This document shows, piece after piece, positions 7,859-11,262 of a DNA stretch of 11,262 nucleotides. The first letter of the stretch is position 1. Each line of letters opens with the position of its first letter. This DNA comes from Jimgerdemannia flammicorona. Taxonomy: Eukaryota > Mucoromycota > Endogonomycetes > Endogonales > Endogonaceae. A model generated the notes under the pieces. It was not told where the DNA came from, ran no database searches, and saw only the letters and a program-made list of their open reading frames with translations. Position numbers and translations under genes: made by a program. The DNA lies in the NCBI GenBank assembly GCA_003990745.1, contig RBNI01006499.1, positions 1 to 11,262 on the forward strand, given 5' to 3'.

Positions 7859-8900
7859 TTAGAGCAGAATGTTCAAGACCATAGGGGCTTCATCCTCATC
7901 ATCAGAGGTCAGGATGTCTTTGAAGGAGATGAGGTCCGCAAACTTGTTATGTAGGTCATGCATCTCGCATACTTTGCATGCTTCGATGTCATGTGGGATG
8001 ATGTCATCACTGATGATGTCATCATGTTTGGCAGTGACAGGAACAAGGAGATCTGGAGCTCTCCAGTCTATGAGGTTCTCTTCCAAAAAATAGGGAACAA
8101 ATGTGGGGTCTTGAGGAGGTCTAACCTGGATGCTTAGGCCTTGGAATACTGAGATCAATCCTTGCAAGAATTAGTCTGGGTTGTCCTGGAGAATAGAATG
8201 CCAGAAGTCTTCTACTTCATCACTATTGAGGGTGATAGTAGACCAGGCTTCTGTAGCCACCCTGGCTTCTAGTGCATTGATATGGTAGGATGATAGGTCT
8301 CTGAAGTCTGAGACTCTAACATACTCCAAGTTGGGGATCAACCATAGTACATGCCTGAAGATCTGATGGATCTTCTTAGTCATTCTTATCTTGTATATAT
8401 CTATAGAAGTAGCATCTTGAAGCTCTTGAGGGCTGGCCTGTGGGAACTCTCAGCAGAGGAGGTTTCCTATTTTGTACTCCTGCTATATTTGGAGGCATTT
8501 AGTAGCAATGGTGATCCTTATTTCCATTTCACGATAGTAGAGAATATAATGATAAGAGTCACTAGTATCTAGGTTGACACTAGGAGTCCTTCTTGAGCAG
8601 GTCCTCATAGCTCTTCTGATGTCTTGGAACATCCTTTCTTTGACTGAGATGCCTTGATAGTTCCTTGACCTTGAGGTTTGGTGGGCAGTAGGCATTTTGT
8701 TTATAGTAAGTCTTTGAGCTATTTTGGGATTGGTGGGTCTTATTGGTTGCTGCTACTGTAGTTCCTTGATTCTTCTTTTATATTCCTCAGGATGTTTGTA
8801 TTTCTGGTCACAATGACTCACAGTTGGTCATCATTGCTCATCTCATATGCCATATGATCTTCTTGTACTCCAATCTGATGACTTGCAAGGAAAGACTGTC
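7859..8900 (-). pseudogene. ORF3 (U3 part) in the 5' LTR of element 1
   Basis: This is the same reading frame as the left-copy ORF3, here without its N-terminal part because it lies in the 5' LTR. It stays in one frame from about 8899 to the TAA at 7859-7861. Stops are at 8843, 8831, 8828, 8753, 8483, 8447 region and 8171. Three open stretches remain: 8695-8486 (begins MPTAHQTSRS), 8383-8174 (begins MTKKIHQIFRHVLW) and 8167-7862 (QGLISVFQGLSIQV, ending SDDEDEAPMVLNILL). Several positions that are stops in the left copy are sense codons here and the reverse, so the parent element had a more open frame. A CKVCEMHDLH stretch near 7970 looks like a zinc ligand set but is not kept in the left copy (CEVCEMCNLY). 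Function is unknown. Confidence 0.6.
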
Positions 8901-9304
8901 TGTAACATTTTAGCATAGTTTATTTCTTTTCTCTGTCTTTCTTGAATATTCTATAACCTTCCGGCACTTTCTGCGTACTTAGAAATCCCCTTCTTGGTGC
9001 CAAGCATTAACTAGTACTTATTTAGTTAGTCACTGAATGTCCTGGAAACTTGTAGAACTTTATTTGTCATCATTTGTCATCTTTACTGAGAACTTTCCTC
9101 TTGGCATTTTCCTTTGATTTCTCAGATCCTTCCGGATCCTTCTTTCAGATCTTGTATAAATATCTCCTTTGTTCTCATAAATAAAGCTTTAGAATATTTT
9201 CTCCCAGAAATCCTTCGAGAACACTTGAACCCTTAGTATCTCTTCGAGCTACTTAGGATTACCAGAACTAGTCACTTCCTCAATTAGAAACTAGAACCAT
9301 TACA
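8901..9304 (+). repeat. 5' LTR of element 2
   Basis: It starts TGTAACATTTTAGC and ends CCATTACA, giving a five-base terminal inverted repeat TGTAA/TTACA. It is 404 bp long. Its start coincides exactly with loss of similarity to the left LTR of element 1, and its end is followed two bases later by a primer-binding site. The partner LTR is outside the window, so the right edge rests on these two signals. Confidence 0.85.
9155..9185 (+). promoter_or_regulatory. TATA box and poly(A) signal in the LTR of element 2
   Basis: TATAAATA is at 9155-9162 and AATAAA at 9180-9185. Transcription would start near 9185-9190, making U3 about 285 bp and R plus U5 about 120 bp. The spacing is close to that in element 1, although the LTR sequences are otherwise unrelated. 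Confidence 0.65.
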
Positions 9305-9306
9305 CT

Positions 9307-9320
9307 TGGTAGCAGCGGTG
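9307..9320 (+). other. Primer-binding site of element 2
   Basis: Two bases after the LTR end the sequence reads TGGTAGCAGCGGTG. The first seven bases, TGGTAGC, resemble sites complementary to the 3' end of initiator methionine tRNA used by many LTR elements. A comparison with the host tRNA set would be needed to name the primer. Confidence 0.65.
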
Positions 9321-9372
9321 AAGTTACACCTAGCCTTATCAAGACACCTCTCAAGATATCAGTCACAACACT

Positions 9373-10419
9373 ATGGAGGACAACAGGTAGAACCCTTCAT
9401 ACAGTACCTACAGTCCAGGCAATGCCTCATACAATCAGCAAGAAGAAGAGGAACAGCAAAACCCTACTCAGTCAAATGGGGCCATCAAGAGTCTTTTGCA
9501 GAATATACTAGCTCAGATTGCTCAACTTCAAGAACACATAGAAAGAAAGGAAAGCAAGGCCTCTGCTCATACCTCCGCACCTCCACCGACATCAATACAT
9601 CCAACAGTAGTCACTATCAAGTCCCAGAAGCCCGACACCTTTGATGGTCAAAGAGGAGGACTGTCTACCGACACCTGGCTTTTCCAATTGGAGCAATATG
9701 GAGAGCTGACCAATTTGGAAGAAGCAACACTAGTCCAATTTGCCGCCACACTCCTCTGAGGGAATGCTGCAATCTGGTAGTGAAATCATGTCCAGAATAC
9801 TAGATTCTCTGGCCGAATCAAGACCTGGGGTGAATTCTCTGATACCATTCAAGGCCAATTCAAACCAGTCAACAGCACTAAGGCCGCGCGAGACCATCTG
9901 GCAAATGTCAAACAACTCAAGTCTGTGCAAGCATACAATGCACAATTCCTGTCAATCCTGCTAGAATTACCACATGTCACTGAAGACGAGAAGGTCGACA
10001 AGTACATCCGAGGCCTGAAAGGTCAAACCCGAGTTCATGTCGAACTAGAAGAATCCAAGGACCTAGATACAGCAATGAAAATTGCTAATAGGTTTGATGT
10101 CATCACCTATGGTCACTATTTTGAACAGAAGAGACCACCTTTCAACAACAACAACCACAGAAGGGAGGAACCCAAAGTCAGAACTGTTGGACCTGCCCCC
10201 ATGGATCTAGATACCATTGACAAGAACAAGAAAGGCAAGCTTACCCCCGAGGAAAAGGAGTGTCTCAAGAAGGCTGGAGCCTGCTTCTTTTGCCGTCAGC
10301 CTGGCCACATTGCAACCAAATGTCCCAAGAAAACTGCCAAACCAAAGAGGATTCTGGTCCTATCCAAAGACACTCAAGGTCAACCAGTTGAACAAGAAGT
10401 TGTACTCAATTTCATGTGA
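9373..10419 (+). pseudogene. Gag of element 2 with CCHC zinc knuckle
   Basis: This is the capsid protein of element 2. ATG at 9373 (MEDNR) is the first start after the primer-binding site, with a stop upstream in frame. The frame runs 348 codons to TGA at 10417-10419. The N-terminus is polar and Gln/Glu-rich, then a probable coiled coil (SLLQNILAQIAQLQEHIERK, about 9490-9550). The retrotransposon Gag domain (PDTFDG..., IKTWGEFSDTIQGQFKP, VQAYNAQFLSILLELPHV) is at about 9628-10080. A zinc knuckle, CFFCRQPGHIATKC (10282-10323), is near the end. Four internal stops interrupt it: 9388 (TAG), 9757 (TGA), 9778 (TAG) and 9781 (TGA). The middle ones fit LLRGN and IWWRNH, that is CGA-to-TGA and TGG-to-TAG. 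The final TGA may also be damage, because dUTPase follows in the same frame. Confidence 0.9.
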
Positions 10420-10818
10420 GTCAACCCCAAGACCCAGATCCCTCAAGCACAGTCAGAAGGAGCCATTGGTTTGGACCTTCAAGCAGTACAACAAGTCACC
10501 ATTCTGGTATATGAGAGAAGGCTCATTCCAACTGGCCTTTCAGTCGAAATCCCCAAGGAATATTATGCAAGAATTGCACCAAGATCTGGCCTCAGCTTCA
10601 AGCACTCATTGGATGTTGGTGCTAGAGTCATTGACCCTGACTTCCGAGGTAAAATGCAAGTTCTGCTAGTCAATCACAAGAACCAGCCATACACTGTCAA
10701 TGAAGGTGACAGAATCACACAGCTCATTCTGGAGTGAGCCACCCTACCAGTTGTCAAAGAAGTCACCAAACTGTCCTCAACTAAGCGAGATCAGAAAGGC
10801 TTTGGCAGCACTGACAAA
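10420..10818 (+). pseudogene. dUTPase domain of element 2, between Gag and protease
   Basis: This is a trimeric-type dUTPase, in frame with Gag after the TGA at 10417. Motif 1 is EGAIGLDLQA (about 10477-10506), motif 2 APRSGL (about 10576), motif 3 RVIDPDFRGKMQVLLVN with the catalytic Asp (about 10624-10674; the usual Tyr is Phe), motif 4 GDRITQLIL (about 10705-10731), and motif 5 RDQKGFGSTD (10786-10815). A TGA at 10735-10737, which fits ERATLP with CGA, separates motifs 4 and 5, the latter needed to close the active site. Similarity to the element 1 domain is clearest at motif 1 (EGAIGLDL against EGAIEMDL). Its place before the protease is opposite to element 1. Confidence 0.9.
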
Positions 10819-10836
10819 GTTGTAAGTATAGCCGAG

Positions 10837-11262
10837 AACCAAGTCAACTCAATGTTCATCTTCAAAGGTCTAGTCAAGGGACAAGAACTAGATGTTCTCA
10901 TAGACAGCGGAGCTGTTGGGAACTTCATCAACAAGAACCTCATCGATAAGCTCAAGATTCTTACCAAACCAGCTGGCAAGAATGGTGGAGTTGTCACCAC
11001 AGATGGCACCACCTTACCAATTGACTCAATTACTGCTAAACTTCCCCTCAAGATCCAGAAGTACTGGGAACATTTAGATTTTGAGGTAGCACCACTAGGA
11101 GACCATGACCTGATCCTAGGCAAACCCTGGCTTACACAGCACAACCCTCAGATTGATTGGACCAAGAATGAAGTCACCTTGATTCAGGATGGAGCCAACA
11201 TTACCATCAAGCCAGACAAGACTCAGACAAGAACCCCAATTGCTACTCTTTCAGCAATTCAG
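10837..11262 (+). CDS. Aspartic protease of element 2 and start of the link to RT (open at window end)
   Basis: This retropepsin-like protease is in frame with the dUTPase upstream, and has no stop from 10738 to the window end. The active site is DVLIDSGAVGNFINK (catalytic Asp codon 10903-10905). The C-terminal part carries DHDLILGKPWLTQHNPQIDW (about 11104-11160), the usual ILG..WL motif of Ty3/gypsy proteases. Substrate would be the Gag-Pol polyprotein. The last 25 codons are probably the link to RT. It is the best-preserved part of either element here. Confidence 0.88.

Larger units (their letters stand above)
149..8900 (-). mobile_element. Element 1: degenerate Ty3/gypsy LTR retrotransposon with dUTPase and a 3' ORF
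   Basis: The element is bounded by two near-identical direct repeats (149-1704 and 7381-8900) that flank an internal region of about 5.7 kb. On the minus strand the internal region encodes Gag, protease, a Cys-rich segment, dUTPase, RT, RNase H, integrase and an unknown third ORF. RT-RNase H before integrase is the order of Ty3/gypsy (Metaviridae-type) elements. A primer-binding-site-like sequence lies beside the 5' LTR and a 10-base polypurine tract beside the 3' LTR. Many stops and at least three frame breaks make it non-autonomous. Its right LTR is interrupted by element 2, so element 1 is the older insertion at this locus. Confidence 0.95.
7381..8900 (-). repeat. Element 1 5' LTR (right copy, cut by element 2)
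   Basis: This is a direct repeat of 149-1666. Its inner edge is TGTCACATAGTGG at 7381, next to a primer-binding-site-like sequence. The outer edge is missing: similarity to the left LTR stops where element 2 begins at 8901, and the 37 bases equivalent to 1668-1704 are absent. In the first roughly 310 bp I count by eye about 23 differences from the left copy, of which 22 are transitions. Confidence 0.93.
8901..11262 (+). mobile_element. Element 2: dUTPase-bearing Ty3/gypsy-like LTR retrotransposon, 5' part
   Basis: This is a second element in the opposite direction, starting at 8901 inside the 5' LTR of element 1 and running past the window end. Order: LTR (8901-9304), primer-binding site (9307), Gag (9373), dUTPase and aspartic protease, all in one frame. 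RT, RNase H and integrase are expected beyond 11262. The Gag-dUTPase-protease order differs from element 1. Stops in Gag and around dUTPase show it is also inactive, although it has fewer breaks and less divergent motifs. Class Ty3/gypsy is inferred from Gag and protease, since RT is not in view. Confidence 0.9.

Noticed and set aside
7997..8024. Tandem GATGATGTCATCA repeat with a CRE-like palindrome
   Set aside because: It falls inside the ORF3 frame and encodes a DDII repeat. The left copy has a different arrangement, so a regulatory role is not supported.
8810..8826. GTGAGT inside U3 as a possible 5' splice site for ORF3
   Set aside because: No convincing acceptor or branch point was found, and the reading frame continues past it with protein-like sequence in both LTRs.
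8890..8920. Common ACATT...AGCATAG words near the LTR starts of both elements
   Set aside because: They lie at different distances from the LTR start and the remaining LTR sequences are unrelated, so common descent is not supported.
10791..11144. Minus-strand 117-codon frame opposite the protease of element 2
   Set aside because: It is antisense to a clear DSGA protease and has no recognisable content.

Overview
This window is transposable-element DNA from a eukaryote, most likely a filamentous fungus. It holds two different Ty3/gypsy-class LTR retrotransposons, one nested in the other. No host gene, tRNA, rRNA, operon or CRISPR array is visible. The fungal assignment is an inference from the Ty3/gypsy domains, the intron-less AT-rich coding style and the C-to-T mutation pattern. 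The species cannot be read from the sequence.

Element 1 (E1) lies on the minus strand and fills 149-8900. Its 3' LTR is at 149-1704 (1556 bp) and its 5' LTR at 7381-8900. Read 5' to 3' on the minus strand the order is: 5' LTR; primer-binding site next to 7380; Gag (7254-6004, CCHC zinc knuckle); aspartic protease (DTGA); an unrecognised Cys-rich segment; dUTPase; reverse transcriptase (YVDD); RNase H; integrase (HHCC, DDE, GPF module); an unrecognised third ORF (ORF3, 2013-627); polypurine tract (1714-1705); 3' LTR. ORF3 starts in the internal region, reads through the polypurine tract and ends deep in U3. About 360 of its roughly 460 codons therefore lie in the LTR and are present in both LTR copies. 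Between the ORF3 stop and the TATA box is an array of 35-bp repeats with palindromic cores.

Element 2 (E2) lies on the plus strand from 8901 and runs off the window. It has a 404-bp LTR (8901-9304, TGTAA...TTACA), a primer-binding site at 9307, Gag (9373-10419), dUTPase (10420-10818) and aspartic protease (DSGA, 10837 on). It inserted into the 5' LTR of E1 and cuts off that LTR's last 37 bp (as judged from 1668-1704).

Both elements are dead. Nearly every in-frame stop can be derived from CAA, CAG, CGA or TGG by one C:G-to-T:A change. Comparing the two E1 LTRs shows several of these changes directly. E1 also has frame breaks at about 5480, 3290 and 2956.

The points of most interest are ORF3 running into the LTR, a dUTPase carried by both elements but on opposite sides of the protease, and the record of hypermutation kept in the paired LTRs.
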